Shown: positions 38,216-48,125, counted from the first letter of the stretch. The stretch: DNA of 64,000 bases from Roseiarcus sp963742305 (GCA_963742305.1 CAVULN010000017.1:124001-188000); one strand, 5' to 3'. Numbers and translations: made by a program. Notes: generated by a model from the sequence alone, not told the origin.

Positions 38216-38282
38216 GCACGGCGAGCCATAAGCCATTGAAATCTTTACGGGCGGCGAATCAGGTGTTTCGCGGGATCGTGTG

Positions 38283-38423
38283 TTTTCAAGGGCTTGGCGC
38301 CGTTTTCATTTCGCCGTTTTGACGCGTCGGTTCGTTTTCAAGGACTTTATCACCCCCTTTCCGTTTCGCCGTTTTCATGAATTGCCTATTTTCAATGACT
38401 TAGCTCTTTCCCTCCGTTTCGCC
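38283..38423. repeat. Degenerate tandem repeat, unit about 54 bp, three copies
   Basis: TTTTCAAGGGCTT (38283), TTTTCAAGGACTT (38335) and TTTTCAATGACTT (38389) recur at 52 and 54 bases. TTTCGCC recurs in step at 38309, 38364 and 38417. Weaker TTTCGC copies continue leftward at 38266 and 38212. The region is clearly more AT-rich than its surroundings. Confidence 0.6.
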
Positions 38424-38526
38424 AGCTCCCCGGCCGCGAAGCGCCCAATTCAGTTCGGTTCACGCTCGCCGCATGGTTCTCGCTTCAGCAAAGCCCGAGG
38501 CCTTGGGATGGCGCGGGGCGCTCCGT

Positions 38527-38549
38527 TGATTTCTATATAACAGAAATCA
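38527..38549. promoter_or_regulatory. Isolated 23-bp palindrome, operator-like
   Basis: TGATTTCT-ATATAAC-AGAAATCA has perfect 8-bp arms and an AT-rich 7-base spacer. Its form is that of a dimeric regulator site, but the adjacent genes converge on it, so it controls no obvious gene start. Confidence 0.5.
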
Positions 38550-38835
38550 TATCGGCGCCTTTCCAACCGGTCAACGTTTTGTTCGGCGCGGGCCGCGCCG
38601 GCGGAGCAAGGACCGCGCCTTGCCGATCGCTTGCGGTCGTCCGTGGATCGAGCGCAAGCTACCGGGGCCAAGCCGACATGCCCCGGGACGGCCGACGGGT
38701 CAGCGCGAAGCCGGTTCAGCCCCAAGGACACGAAGAGCGCGAAGCGCGTTCTGCCGACCTTCGTGATCTTGGCGGCGTGCAGCCAGCTCGGAATAGCGCG
38801 TCGCCGCGCGCTCTCGGCCATCCAAGCAAGCCTGC

Positions 38836-39954
38836 CTAGACGCGATATTTCGCGATCGCGCTCTCGTCGAGCTTGAGGCCGAAGCCGGCCCCCTGCGGCA
38901 CGGCGTAATAGCCGTTGTCGAACTTCGAACGGTTGGCGACCAGGGCGTAGAACAAGCGGATCGCGGTCGGGATGAAACGTTTCCATGTACGTTCCGTTCG
39001 CGACCGACGCGAGCAGGTGGACCGAGATCTGCGGCTCCTCGTGATGCCCCATCTGGACGGCGAAGCAGGCCGCGAGCGCCGCGACCCGGCGCCATTCGGT
39101 CGGGCCCCCTCCCCAGCTGGCGTCGAAATTGCAGACGTCGATCGCGCCGGCCATCATCAGATCCCGGCAGCCCGCGCGGCTGATCTCGCTCTGTCCAGCG
39201 CAAACCGGAATCCCGGTCTGGTTGCGGACGGCCGCCATGTCCAGCCGGTCGTTGTGCCAGTGAACCGGCTCCTCGAACCAGCGGACATTGAGATCGGCGA
39301 TCTGCCGCGAGAAGGCGACCGCCTCGCGAAGGCTAAAGCCCTGATTGGCGTCGACGGTCAGCACGAAATCGTCGCCAACCGCCTTGCGCGCCACGCGGAC
39401 ACGCTCGGCGTCCTCCTTCGGCGTACGCCCGCCGACCTTGAACTTGCAGCCCGCGTAGCCGCTTGCGCGGATCTGCTCCATTTCCCGCCCGAAATCGGCG
39501 AGCTTCTTGTTCTCCTCGTAATAACCGGCGATACAGACGACCGGCAGCCGGTCCGCATAGCCTCCCCAGAGCCGGTAGAGCGGCGTGTCCAGCGCCTTGC
39601 CCACAGTGTCCCAGAGGGCGCTGTCGACGCAGGCCTGGGCGCACATGGCGAGCTTCCGGTCGCGCAGGATGTTGTTGCTCGGCGCGCGCATCGCCTCCCA
39701 GCAGCCCTCGATGTTGAACGCGTCCTTGCCCACGAGTCCTCGGCTGAATTTCATCGAGGATGATCTTGACCACTTCCGCTTGCGTCTCGAACTCGTCGCC
39801 GTTGTAGACCTCGCCGACGATCGCCTTCCGCGGTGTAGAGGCGGGTGATGATGGTGCAGCGATGGGTCATGAAATAGTTGCTGCCGCGGAAGGTGCGCGG
39901 CAGCGGCATGCTGAGGGGGATGCATTCGATCCGTTGGATCGTCAGCCTGGACAT
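38836..39954 (-). pseudogene. Mandelate racemase/enolase-superfamily enzyme, frameshifted
   Basis: Starting at ATG 39954 (MSRLTIQRIECIPLSMPLPRTF), the protein has about 370 residues. The capping domain ends with MCAQACVDSALWDTVGKALDTPLY. The barrel shows GYAGCKFKVGGRTPKEDAERV (Lys-x-Lys catalytic region), DFVLTVDANQGFSL (ligand Asp), VRWFEEPVHWHND (ligand Glu), IPVCAGQSEISRAG (third ligand) and MGHHEEPQISVHLLAS with a catalytic-type His. This is a different subgroup from the enzyme at 33.0 kb. Shifts lie near 39820, 39745 and 38970. It is transcribed away from the LacI gene and has a LacI-type site 28 bases upstream. Confidence 0.8.
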
Positions 39955-39981
39955 CGGCCCGCGTTGCCCTGCATATGGATA

Positions 39982-39993
39982 GAAACGTTTCCA
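39982..39993. promoter_or_regulatory. LacI-type operator between the dehydratase gene and the LacI gene
   Basis: GAAACGTTTCCA contains the perfect 10-bp palindrome GAAACGTTTC. It is 28 bases upstream of the enolase-superfamily start and about 150 bases before the regulator start, a natural place for control of both. Confidence 0.65.
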
Positions 39994-40139
39994 GCCGCAG
40001 CCTAGGTTTCCGCCGCAGGGCGGTCAAGCGGACTCCGGCCGGCTATCGGTCGCGTCTCAGGGGCGGCGCCGGCTTAAGCTTTGGCAACGGTGGGCATTAG
40101 CGGCTGAGATTCTGGCGGATCGGCATGGGGATGGGGCGC

Positions 40140-41190
40140 GTGAAAAGTCCACGAGGGCAAAACCAGTACGATCCGCGACGTGGCGCGCCTGTCCGGCGTC
40201 TCGGTCGGAACCGTTTCACGCAGCCTCAACGCTCCCGACACCGTACGGCCGGACACGCTCGGCAAGGTGCGTGCGGCGATCAAGACCCTCGGTTTCCAGC
40301 CTGACGCGCGCGCGCAGACGATGCGCCGCCGCAAGACGATGACGGTCGGCTTCGTCGTCGACGACATCGCCAATCCCTGGCACGCCACCTGCTTCAAGGC
40401 GATCGATGCGGAAATGCGCGCCCGCGGCTATTCGCTCTATCTCATGAGCACCAACGGGCGCGCGAGCGACGAGGCGGCGGCGATCGACATGCTTCAGCAC
40501 GGCCGCGCCGACGGCCTCATTCTCACCCTCAACAACGAGCAGGATCGCGCGAACCATCGCGAGGCTTGGGCGAGCTGCGCATCCCTTGCCGTGCTGCTCG
40601 ACCGCGAGCTGCCGCTCGAGATCGACGCGGTTCTGACCGATCACGCGCCCGGTCTCAGGCAGGCCACGAGCTATCTCCTCGGGCTCGGCCATCGCCGCAT
40701 CGCCATCATCACCGCAGGGCCCGACATTCGCCCGGGGCGCGAGCGGGTCCGCGGGTTTGTCGAGGCTTTCGAGGCGATCGGCCTGCCGCCGCCGCGCGAT
40801 CTCATTCGCTCGCAGAGCCTGTCGGCCGATTTCGGGTTTCGCGAGGCGAGCGACCTTTTGCAGAGGCGGGAGCGGCCGACGGCGATCATCGCGGCCGGCA
40901 ACCGGATTCTGGTCGGCGTGCTGCGCGCCATCCAGCAACAGGGCGTGTCGATCCCGCGCGATCTCTCGCTGATCGCCTGTGACAGATCCGATGTCGCGCT
41001 GCTCTATCCCGGGCCGATCACGCTGATCGACCGCCCGGTCGAGGAAATCGGACGGACCGCGGCCCAACTCCTGCTCGAGCGGCTTGGCGGCGAGGGCGAT
41101 CGGCCCGCGCGGCGGATCGCCTTTCCGACCCAGCTCATCCTCGGCGGGTCATGTCTGCCCGCGAACCGGGAAGCCGCCGACGCGGTTTGA
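40140..41190 (+). CDS. LacI/GalR-family transcriptional regulator
   Basis: The DNA-binding N-terminus reads TIRDVARLSGVSVGTVSRSLNAPDTVRPDTLGKV, a textbook LacI helix-turn-helix and hinge, followed by a periplasmic-binding-protein-like sensor domain (VGFVVDDIANPWHATCFKAID, YLLGLGHRRIAIITAGPD, LSLIACDRSDVALLYPGPITLIDRPVEEIG). The full N-terminus needs the GTG at 40140 (repaired MKSPRGKTSTIRD) with one extra base near 40152. Without that repair, translation would begin at GTG 40180 and lose part of the recognition region. About 345 residues. It probably senses a sugar and represses the units with AACGTT-type sites in this window. Confidence 0.88.
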
Positions 41191-41279
41191 AGATCGTCCG
41201 CGAATGGGCGCGGATTGGCGCCGCGGCGTCAGCGGCGCCCCGGCCGTCGAGTTCCGAAGGGACATCATGAAGACGTGGG

Positions 41280-41970
<691 letters not shown>

Positions 41971-41984
<14 letters not shown>

Positions 41985-42762
41985 GCGCGTGCCTTTCGCC
42001 GAGATAGGCGCGGATGACCTCCGGATGTCGCTGGATTTCCAAGGGCGGGCCGTCGGCGATGATGCGGCCCTGATTGAGGCACAGCACACGATCCGAAATG
42101 CGCATCACCATTTTCATGTCGTGCTCGACGAGGAGAACGGTGACGCCGCTCGCGCGGATGCGCCCGAGCGTCTCCATGAAGCTCGCCGTCTCGGTCAAGT
42201 TCATGCCGGCGACCGGCTCGTCCAAGAGCAGCAGCGCCGGTCTCGCGGCCAGCGCGACCGCGACCTCGAGCAGCCTGAGCTCGCCATAGGCCAGAGAGGA
42301 GGCGAACTCGTCCTTGCGGGATTCAATCCCGACGAAATTCAGGACGTCCCTGGCTCTTTGAACAAGGAGCCTTTCGTCGCGCGCAACCGACCGCAGGCCG
42401 AGGATGATCGCCAGCGGATGCTGCCGCGATTGCAGATGGAGGCCGATGAGAACGTTGTCGATCACGGTGCGCCCGGCGAAAACGCTGGTCTTCTGAAATG
42501 TGCGCACGACCCCGAGCGCGGCGATCGCGCTTGGCTTGAGGCCATTGAGGCGCTGGCCGCGGTAGACGATGTCGCCCGCGGCGGCCGGCAGATAGCCGGT
42601 GATGGCGTTGAAGGCCGAAGTCTTGCCCGCGCCGTTCGGACCGATCAGCGAGAGCACCTCCCCCTCCTTGACGTCGAAGCTCATGCCCTCAACAGCGTTC
42701 ACGCCGCCGAAGCGGATCGACAATCGATCGACGAAAAGCGCCGCGCCCACGCGCCCGTTCAT
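41971..42762 (-). CDS. livG: Branched-chain-type ABC importer ATPase (LivG-like)
   Basis: The 263-residue protein has GPNGAGKTSAFNAI, VRTFQKTSVFAGRTV with the LivG-specific insertion, LAYGELRLLEVAVALAARPALLLLDEPVAGMN and the C-terminal HPEVIRAYLGE. It overlaps LivM by four bases (ATGA). Unbroken. Confidence 0.92.
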
Positions 42763-43805
42763 TGCACGGCCTGTCTCGCGCCGGCCCGCGGCGCTTCAGC
42801 GGGCCTGGCGTTCGCGCGAACGCGATCGTTCCACAAGCGGGCGAGCGCCGGGGCGATGCCGGTCGGCATGATCGAGACAATCACGATCAGCAGCACGCCA
42901 TACGCGACCCACTGCAGCTCGGGCTGGATCTGCAATGAGCGCAAGCCCTCGGGCAGGAGTCCGAAAATCAGACCGCCGACGATCGGGCCGGCAAGCGTGC
43001 CCTTGCCGCCCACCACCACCATGATCACCATCGTCACGGTATAGATGAACAGGAATATGTTGGGATCGACGATCTGGATGTATTGCGCGTAGAGCGCGCC
43101 AGCCATTCCCGCGATCGCCGCCGACACCACCGCCGAAAGCACGAGATAGCGCGTGACCTCGATCCCGACCGACATGGCGAGCGGCTCGTTCTCCTTGAGC
43201 GCAATCATCGCCCGGCCGGCCTTTGAATGCACGAGCCGCGCGATCACGACATAAGAGACGATCGCCGCCGCGAGGACGAGATAATAGTTGGGGACCTTGC
43301 CGATGAAGGAGAACTCGAACACGCCGGGAATCGACAGGCTGAGCGGCGGGATGTTGTTGAGCGCCATCGGACCATTGGTCAGCTCGTCCCAGTTCAGCGC
43401 GACCAGCCTCACCACTTCCGCGAAGCTGATGGTGACAATCACGAAATAGGCGCCGCGCACTTTGAAGGAGATGCGGCCGATCGCCCAGCCGCAAAAGCCG
43501 GAGATCGCGATGGCCCAGAGCATCGCGAACCAGACAGGCTTGGGGTCGAGCGTCACCAGCCAGTCCGGCGCGAGGTGGACCGAGAAACCGAGCGAGACAA
43601 GCGACGACACATAGGCGCCGATGCCGAAGAACGCGACGTGGCCGAGGCTGAGCTGGCCGGTATAGCCGAGCAGCAGATTAAGGCTCATCGCCGCGATGGT
43701 GAAGATCCCGGTGATGATCAGCACATGCAGGACGTACAGGTTGCTGACCCAAAGGGGGATCGAGATGAAAAAGGCGAGAAGCGCCGCGGTCGCTGCGCGC
43801 CTCAT
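42759..43805 (-). CDS. livM: Branched-chain-type ABC importer permease (LivM-like)
   Basis: The 348-residue membrane protein has about ten hydrophobic segments. Family motifs are LNLLLGYTGQLSLGHVAFFGIGAY near the start and IVDPNIFLFIYTVTMVIMVVVGGKGT in the second half. It overlaps LivH by ATGA and LivG by ATGA. Unbroken. Confidence 0.92.
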   Translation of the reverse strand: MRRAATAALLAFFISIPLWVSNLYVLHVLIITGIFTIAAMSLNLLLGYTGQLSLGHVAFFGIGAYVSSLVSLGFSVHLAPDWLVTLDPKPVWFAMLWAIAISGFCGWAIGRISFKVRGAYFVIVTISFAEVVRLVALNWDELTNGPMALNNIPPLSLSIPGVFEFSFIGKVPNYYLVLAAAIVSYVVIARLVHSKAGRAMIALKENEPLAMSVGIEVTRYLVLSAVVSAAIAGMAGALYAQYIQIVDPNIFLFIYTVTMVIMVVVGGKGTLAGPIVGGLIFGLLPEGLRSLQIQPELQWVAYGVLLIVIVSIMPTGIAPALARLWNDRVRANARPAEAPRAGARQAVQ

Positions 43806-44686
43806 CCGATCCGCTCCTTGCGGCTGAACAGCCCCGTCGGGCGGACGATGAGGACGAGAATGATGAGCAGGAAGCCCATGGCGTCGCGATAGCCGGACGA
43901 GACGTAGCCCGCACCCATCTCCTCGATGAACGCGAGAAGGAAGCCGCCGATTGTGGCGCCGGCGATGCTCCCCATTCCGCCAAGGATGACGACGGCGAAG
44001 GCCTTGAGCGCAGCGAGGTCGCCCATGCCGGGCGAGACGACGAAGACCGGACCGAGCAGGGCCCCGGCCGCCGCGGCCAAGCCGGAGCCGAGCGCGAAGG
44101 TCGACAGATAGACCCGGTCGATGTCGACGCCCATCAGCTTCGCGGCGTCGCTGTCCTGAAAGGTCGCGCGCATTGCGCGGCCGAGCCGGGTGCGGTCAAC
44201 CAGCGCGTAGGTCCCGCCGATCAGGACGATCGCGACCGCAAACACGAACAGCCGGCTCCAGGCGACCGACAGGCCGCCGAGCACAAGCGGAGCGGCCGGA
44301 AAGGGAGTCTTGACCGACTTGGCGACGCCCGACCATGCGAACTGCTCGAGGTTCTGCATGGCGATCCAGGCGCCGATCATCACCAGCATCGTCGTGTCGA
44401 TGTCCGCGCCGCGCAATTTGCGCAGTAGGGTAAACTCGATCGCCGCGCCGAGCCCGACGCCGAGCGCCATCGCGAGCGCCAGCGATACAAAAAAATTGAC
44501 ATGCAGCAGCATCACCAGGGCGAACATCATATAGGCGCCGAAGCTATAAAGCTCGCCGTGGGTGAAGTTCACCACCCGCATGATGCCGAAGATCAGGGTG
44601 AGCCCGATGCCCAGCAGGGCGTAGATGCCGCCGAGCATGAACGCGTTCACGCAGTGCTGGAAAAATTCCTCCACGGCCGGTGTCAC
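43802..44686 (-). CDS. livH: Branched-chain-type ABC importer permease (LivH-like)
   Basis: The 294-residue membrane protein shows LGGIYALLGIGLTLIFGIMRVVNFTHGELY, the best-known LivH motif, and the later AFAVVILGGMGSIAGATIGGF. It forms the channel with LivM. It follows the binding-protein gene after about 95 bases. Unbroken. Confidence 0.92.
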   Translation of the reverse strand: MTPAVEEFFQHCVNAFMLGGIYALLGIGLTLIFGIMRVVNFTHGELYSFGAYMMFALVMLLHVNFFVSLALAMALGVGLGAAIEFTLLRKLRGADIDTTMLVMIGAWIAMQNLEQFAWSGVAKSVKTPFPAAPLVLGGLSVAWSRLFVFAVAIVLIGGTYALVDRTRLGRAMRATFQDSDAAKLMGVDIDRVYLSTFALGSGLAAAAGALLGPVFVVSPGMGDLAALKAFAVVILGGMGSIAGATIGGFLLAFIEEMGAGYVSSGYRDAMGFLLIILVLIVRPTGLFSRKERIG

Positions 44687-44782
44687 CCGGAGCTGTTAAG
44701 CGGATTTCGCGTCGAGCGCCGCAAGCGCGCCGCGCGGTTCTCGTCCGGCCACCGCGGCGCGCTCGGCTCCCCGTGCGAACCT

Positions 44783-45937
44783 CTATTCCTTCACAACCTT
44801 GCCGCCTTCGATCTTGACAAGATAGACGCTGGGCACGCTCTGGCCGCTCTCCTTGCCGGCCGGCCCCTGCTTGATGAAAGCGATGTCGCCATTGACGCCC
44901 TTCACATGGACGCCCCACAGCGCCTTGGCGATCGACGCCGAGTCGGTTTTCCCGGCGTCCTTGATCGCCGCAGCGATGGTGTGGATGCCGTCCCATCCGC
45001 GGAAGCCTTCGGTCAGGCCGCCGACATCCAGCTTGGCGCCCTTCCAGGCCTCCATGAACGCCTTGGCGGCCTCGGGATTTTTCACCGCGTCCGGGAACCA
45101 GGGGGTGAAGAACACCAGATGGTAGGAGCCATTGGCCGCGTCGCCCGCCTGCTCGATGAGCTGGTCGGGGGATACGGAGCCGCCGGTCGTGATGATGCGG
45201 GCCGTCACCTGCTGGTCCTTGGCCTGCTTGAGGATCAGAGTCAGCTGCTTGACGTCGGTGGTGACAAAGATCGTATCGCCTCCGGAGGCCTTGATCTTGG
45301 CGAGTTGCGCCGAAAGATCGGTCGCATCCTCGCCCATGGTCTCCGAGGCGCCGATCGTCACGCCCTCGGCCTTCAGCATCTTGGTGAACTCCTGCATGGA
45401 GCCCTTGCCGAAATCGTCATTGGTGGCGAGGAAATCCGCCTTCTTGATGCCCATGGTCTTGACCAGCGGGGCGAAGGCCTTGGCCTCCATCTCCGAAGTG
45501 GGGCTGATGCGGAAGATATAAGGATTGCCCGAAGTGGTGATCTTGCCTGACGAAGACGTCTCCACCACCATCGGCACCTTGTATTCCATAAGCTTGGGCA
45601 TGACGGCGAGGGTGAGCGACGAGCCCCACGCGCCCATCATGACCGGGACCTTGTCCTGAACGATCAAACGCTCCGCGGTGGCGGCCGCTTCGGTCGGGTT
45701 CGACTTGTTGTCCTCGATGACGAGCTGAAGCTGTTTTCCGTCGACTCCGCCCGCCTTGTTGATCGCCTCCGCGGCGAGCTTAGCGCCGTCGGCGACATAG
45801 TTGCCGTCGGCCGCGAAGGCGCCCGTCAGAGGCTGCGTGACGCCAATCTTGACCGCGTCCTGAGCGAACGCGCCGCCCGCCAGAACAAGCGCGCCGGCTG
45901 CGCAGAACAGCGCCTTGAGAACACTCCGTTCCATCAA
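44783..45937 (-). CDS. Branched-chain-type ABC importer substrate-binding protein
   Basis: The 384-residue protein begins with a signal peptide (SVLKALFCAAGALVLAGGAFA) and then DAVKIGVTQPLTGAFAADGNYVADGAKLAAEAIN, the Leu/Ile/Val-binding-protein fold (Peripla_BP_6). It contains VIEDNKSNPTEAAATAERLI and VMMGAWGSSLTLAVMP. It captures the substrate in the periplasm for LivHMGF. Its neighbours are degradative enzymes, so the ligand is probably their substrate rather than leucine. Unbroken. Confidence 0.9.
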   Translation of the reverse strand: MMERSVLKALFCAAGALVLAGGAFAQDAVKIGVTQPLTGAFAADGNYVADGAKLAAEAINKAGGVDGKQLQLVIEDNKSNPTEAAATAERLIVQDKVPVMMGAWGSSLTLAVMPKLMEYKVPMVVETSSSGKITTSGNPYIFRISPTSEMEAKAFAPLVKTMGIKKADFLATNDDFGKGSMQEFTKMLKAEGVTIGASETMGEDATDLSAQLAKIKASGGDTIFVTTDVKQLTLILKQAKDQQVTARIITTGGSVSPDQLIEQAGDAANGSYHLVFFTPWFPDAVKNPEAAKAFMEAWKGAKLDVGGLTEGFRGWDGIHTIAAAIKDAGKTDSASIAKALWGVHVKGVNGDIAFIKQGPAGKESGQSVPSVYLVKIEGGKVVKE

Positions 45938-46060
45938 CCTTCTCCCTTCCTTTTCCTCGCCTTATGACTAAGCGCGGCGCAACGCCAAAGCCTTGCTTCT
46001 TCCGGTTCGGGCGCTCGACTCGTCGGCCTCCGGCAGGCGCCTGGAGCCGCGAAGTCACCC

Positions 46061-46090
46061 CATCATGCTATTCTTAGTACCACTATCATC
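46061..46090. promoter_or_regulatory. Candidate GntR site before the importer genes
   Basis: CATCATGCTATTCTTAGTAC followed by CACTATCATC lies 124 bases before the binding-protein start, inside the 214-bp gap after the GntR gene. It shares ACTATCAT and CTTAG elements with the palindrome at 56930-56951. The match is partial. Confidence 0.35.
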
Positions 46091-46151
46091 CAGATCGTCC
46101 GACCGATCAATAGCAAATGGGGGCTGCTCGAAAGGGCTGCTCGGCGCGGGT

Positions 46152-46912
46152 TCACGCGCGGCGGCCGCGCGGCGCAACGCCCTTGAACAGGTCGTTGCGC
46201 AGCACGAAGCAGCTCTTGAGGTAATGGATATCGGCGACATAGATCGCGACGCCCTTGTCGTCGGTCACCGCGAGCTGGCAGTCGGCGGTCGGCTCGCCGA
46301 GCCCGATCTGGAGCAGGTCCGCGGTCTCCGGATCGGCGACTCCGATGGTGAAAGTCTGATAGGCGTGGGCGATGACCACGTCGTCCATCTCCACGATGCT
46401 CGGCAGCGCGGCCGAGCGGGCGAAGCGCTTGGCGTCTCGCAGGAACAGCCTCTGATCGAGATGCAGGCGGACCACCGAAAAGGGCTTGCCGCCGTTGTAT
46501 TGAACGCTCCTGAGGAAGGTATAGGCCTTCGCGAGATTCCCTTCGCCGGGGATGAGAACTGGGGGCTCGGCGTCACGCTCGATGAACACGCGCTTCAGCA
46601 CGTTGTTGCGGATCGACTCGACCAGGGAATCGAAGTCGCTCGCGAGGTTGAGCCAGCGGTTGTCAGCCGGTTTGCCGGATACGAAAGTGCCCCTGCCCTG
46701 CTGCGCCTGCAAAAGGCCCTCGGCGCGCAGGAGTTCGACCGCCTGACGGACGGTCACCCGCGCCACGCCGAACTCCGCCTCCAGTTCCTCGAGGGTCGAA
46801 ATTCTCCCCCTTCAACCCAGCGGCCGGACTGCACGCGCTGCCGCATCACCGAGGCGACCTGAAGATAAAGCGGCACGCGGCTGCGGTCGTATATCGAGGA
46901 AAATTTCCCCAT
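46152..46912 (-). pseudogene. GntR-family regulator with UTRA domain, one frameshift
   Basis: From ATG 46912 the frame starts MGKFSSIYDRSRVPLYLQVASVMRQRVQSGRW, then shifts near 46800 within the winged helix and continues STLEELEAEFGVARVTVRQAVELLRAEGLLQAQQGRGTFV. The C-terminal UTRA effector domain (SVVRLHLDQRLFLRD, IVEMDDVV, PTADCQLAVTDDKGVAIYVADI) is complete. About 253 residues. It is embedded between the hydroxylase and importer genes and very probably controls both in response to a pathway compound. Confidence 0.85.
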
Positions 46913-46916
46913 CAAA

Positions 46917-48125
46917 TCATCCTCCACGCCGGCCGAATATTTTTCCGAAGAAATCCCTCACCCTCCCGAGCAAGGCCGCAGCGATCAGCGAACCCGCATT
47001 GAGTTCAGGCGCCGCGGGAAGCGGGTCAGCTCCGTCATTTCCTGCGGATAGGCGCGCCTCGAGATTCCGCGCGAAGGCGCCCGTGAGCCGGCCCGCCAGA
47101 TCCTGAACCAAACCCCCGCGGCTGAATTGCGCAAGCATTCCGGTGAGCGTGTAGCCGACATCGACGTCGACGCGGGAGCCGCGCGGGTCGGGCGTGACCG
47201 AATAAGCGATCATCCCGCGCGTCGCCGAGTTGCTGCGGGCGTCCCGGCCTGAACCCACGATCGCGCCGCGATGCGCCGCCTCGTCGCGCGTGATGTGCGC
47301 CACGCCGCGGAACTCAGCCGAGATCGCGCCGACTTTCACCCTCATCTTGCCATTGACGGCGCCGTCCTTCCCATCGCCGTCAAGCGAGGCGCCGGGAAGG
47401 CAGGTCGCCACGTCTTCAATCCTGCCAAAGAAGGCCCATACCTTTTCGACCGGATGAGCGATGACGAAGGTCTGCCGGAATTCCGCCTGTGGCTTCCAGT
47501 CAGCTTCCACGCGCGGGGCGGCGCCCCGGGCGACTGGCGCGGCGCAAACGCCGGGGGGCGGAGCGGCCGCGGCGGGCGCCGTTCGCGTTTCGCCTGCGTG
47601 TCCCGATCCGGCGGGCCCCAATCGGTTGCGCTGGCCGCCCGGGACGGCCGCGACGCCGCGTGCGCGCCGGTCGGCGACGACGCTCGCGATCGCGCGCACG
47701 ATTCCGACATAACCCGTACACCGGCAAAGATTGCCGCTCATCGCGACGCGGATATCGCGCTCACTGGGCGACTCCATGCGCAATACGACGTCGCGCGCCG
47801 AAACGATCATGCCGGGCGTGCAATAGCCGCACTGCAGCGCGTGGTGAGCCGTGAACGCCGCCCTCAGCTCGCGAGCGATTTCGTCCGCATCCAGGCCTTC
47901 GATGGTGGTGACCTCGGCGTTCTCGCAAGTGACCGCGAAGGTGATGCAGGAGCGTACCGGCGCGCCGTCGACGATGAGCGTGCAGGCGCCGCAGACGCCG
48001 TGCTCGCAGCCGATATGCGTGCCGGTGAGATTGTGCGTCTCGCGCAGAAGGTCGGCAAGATGGGTCCGCGGTTCGACTTCGGCGCTGAGCGCGCTACCGT
48101 TGACCGTCAGGCTGACCTTGCTCAT
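46917..48125 (-). CDS. Molybdenum hydroxylase [2Fe-2S] subunit fused to a CoxG-type SRPBCC domain
   Basis: From ATG 48125 the protein has 402 residues. The first 160 are a CoxS/XdhC-type iron-sulfur subunit: CEHGVCGACTLIVDG (plant-type cluster), ALQCGYCTPGMIVSA and NLCRCTGYVGIVRA (second cluster). After a Pro/Ala-rich linker comes a CoxG-like domain: FRQTFVIAHPVEKVWAFFGRIEDVATCLPGA and GKMRVKVGAISAEFRG. The fusion is notable because CoxG is normally a separate maturation or membrane-anchoring protein. The start overlaps the FAD-subunit stop (ATGA). Unbroken. Confidence 0.9.
   Translation of the reverse strand: MSKVSLTVNGSALSAEVEPRTHLADLLRETHNLTGTHIGCEHGVCGACTLIVDGAPVRSCITFAVTCENAEVTTIEGLDADEIARELRAAFTAHHALQCGYCTPGMIVSARDVVLRMESPSERDIRVAMSGNLCRCTGYVGIVRAIASVVADRRARGVAAVPGGQRNRLGPAGSGHAGETRTAPAAAAPPPGVCAAPVARGAAPRVEADWKPQAEFRQTFVIAHPVEKVWAFFGRIEDVATCLPGASLDGDGKDGAVNGKMRVKVGAISAEFRGVAHITRDEAAHRGAIVGSGRDARSNSATRGMIAYSVTPDPRGSRVDVDVGYTLTGMLAQFSRGGLVQDLAGRLTGAFARNLEARLSAGNDGADPLPAAPELNAGSLIAAALLGRVRDFFGKIFGRRGG

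Larger units (their letters stand above)
37986..38835. other. Convergent intergenic region with degenerate repeats and palindromes, no gene seen
   Basis: This 850-bp stretch lies between converging genes. I see no convincing coding frame. It contains inverted repeats centred at 38197 and 38208, a degenerate direct repeat of about 54 bp (38283-38423), and an isolated 23-bp palindrome (38527-38549). The rest is ordinary GC-rich sequence. Confidence 0.6.

Noticed and set aside
37996..38322. Small open frames of 60 to 110 codons in the 38 kb gap
   Set aside because: They are rich in Arg and Ala or in repeat-derived residues, lack ribosome-binding sites and overlap one another in several frames.
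38283..38423. CRISPR array
   Set aside because: The repeated elements are short and degenerate, the units are not separated by unique spacers of constant length and no cas gene is present.
19200..40155. Programmed ribosomal frameshifting as a regulatory system
   Set aside because: The breaks lie at unrelated sequences, without common slippery motifs or downstream structures, and occur in many unrelated genes; error or decay is simpler.
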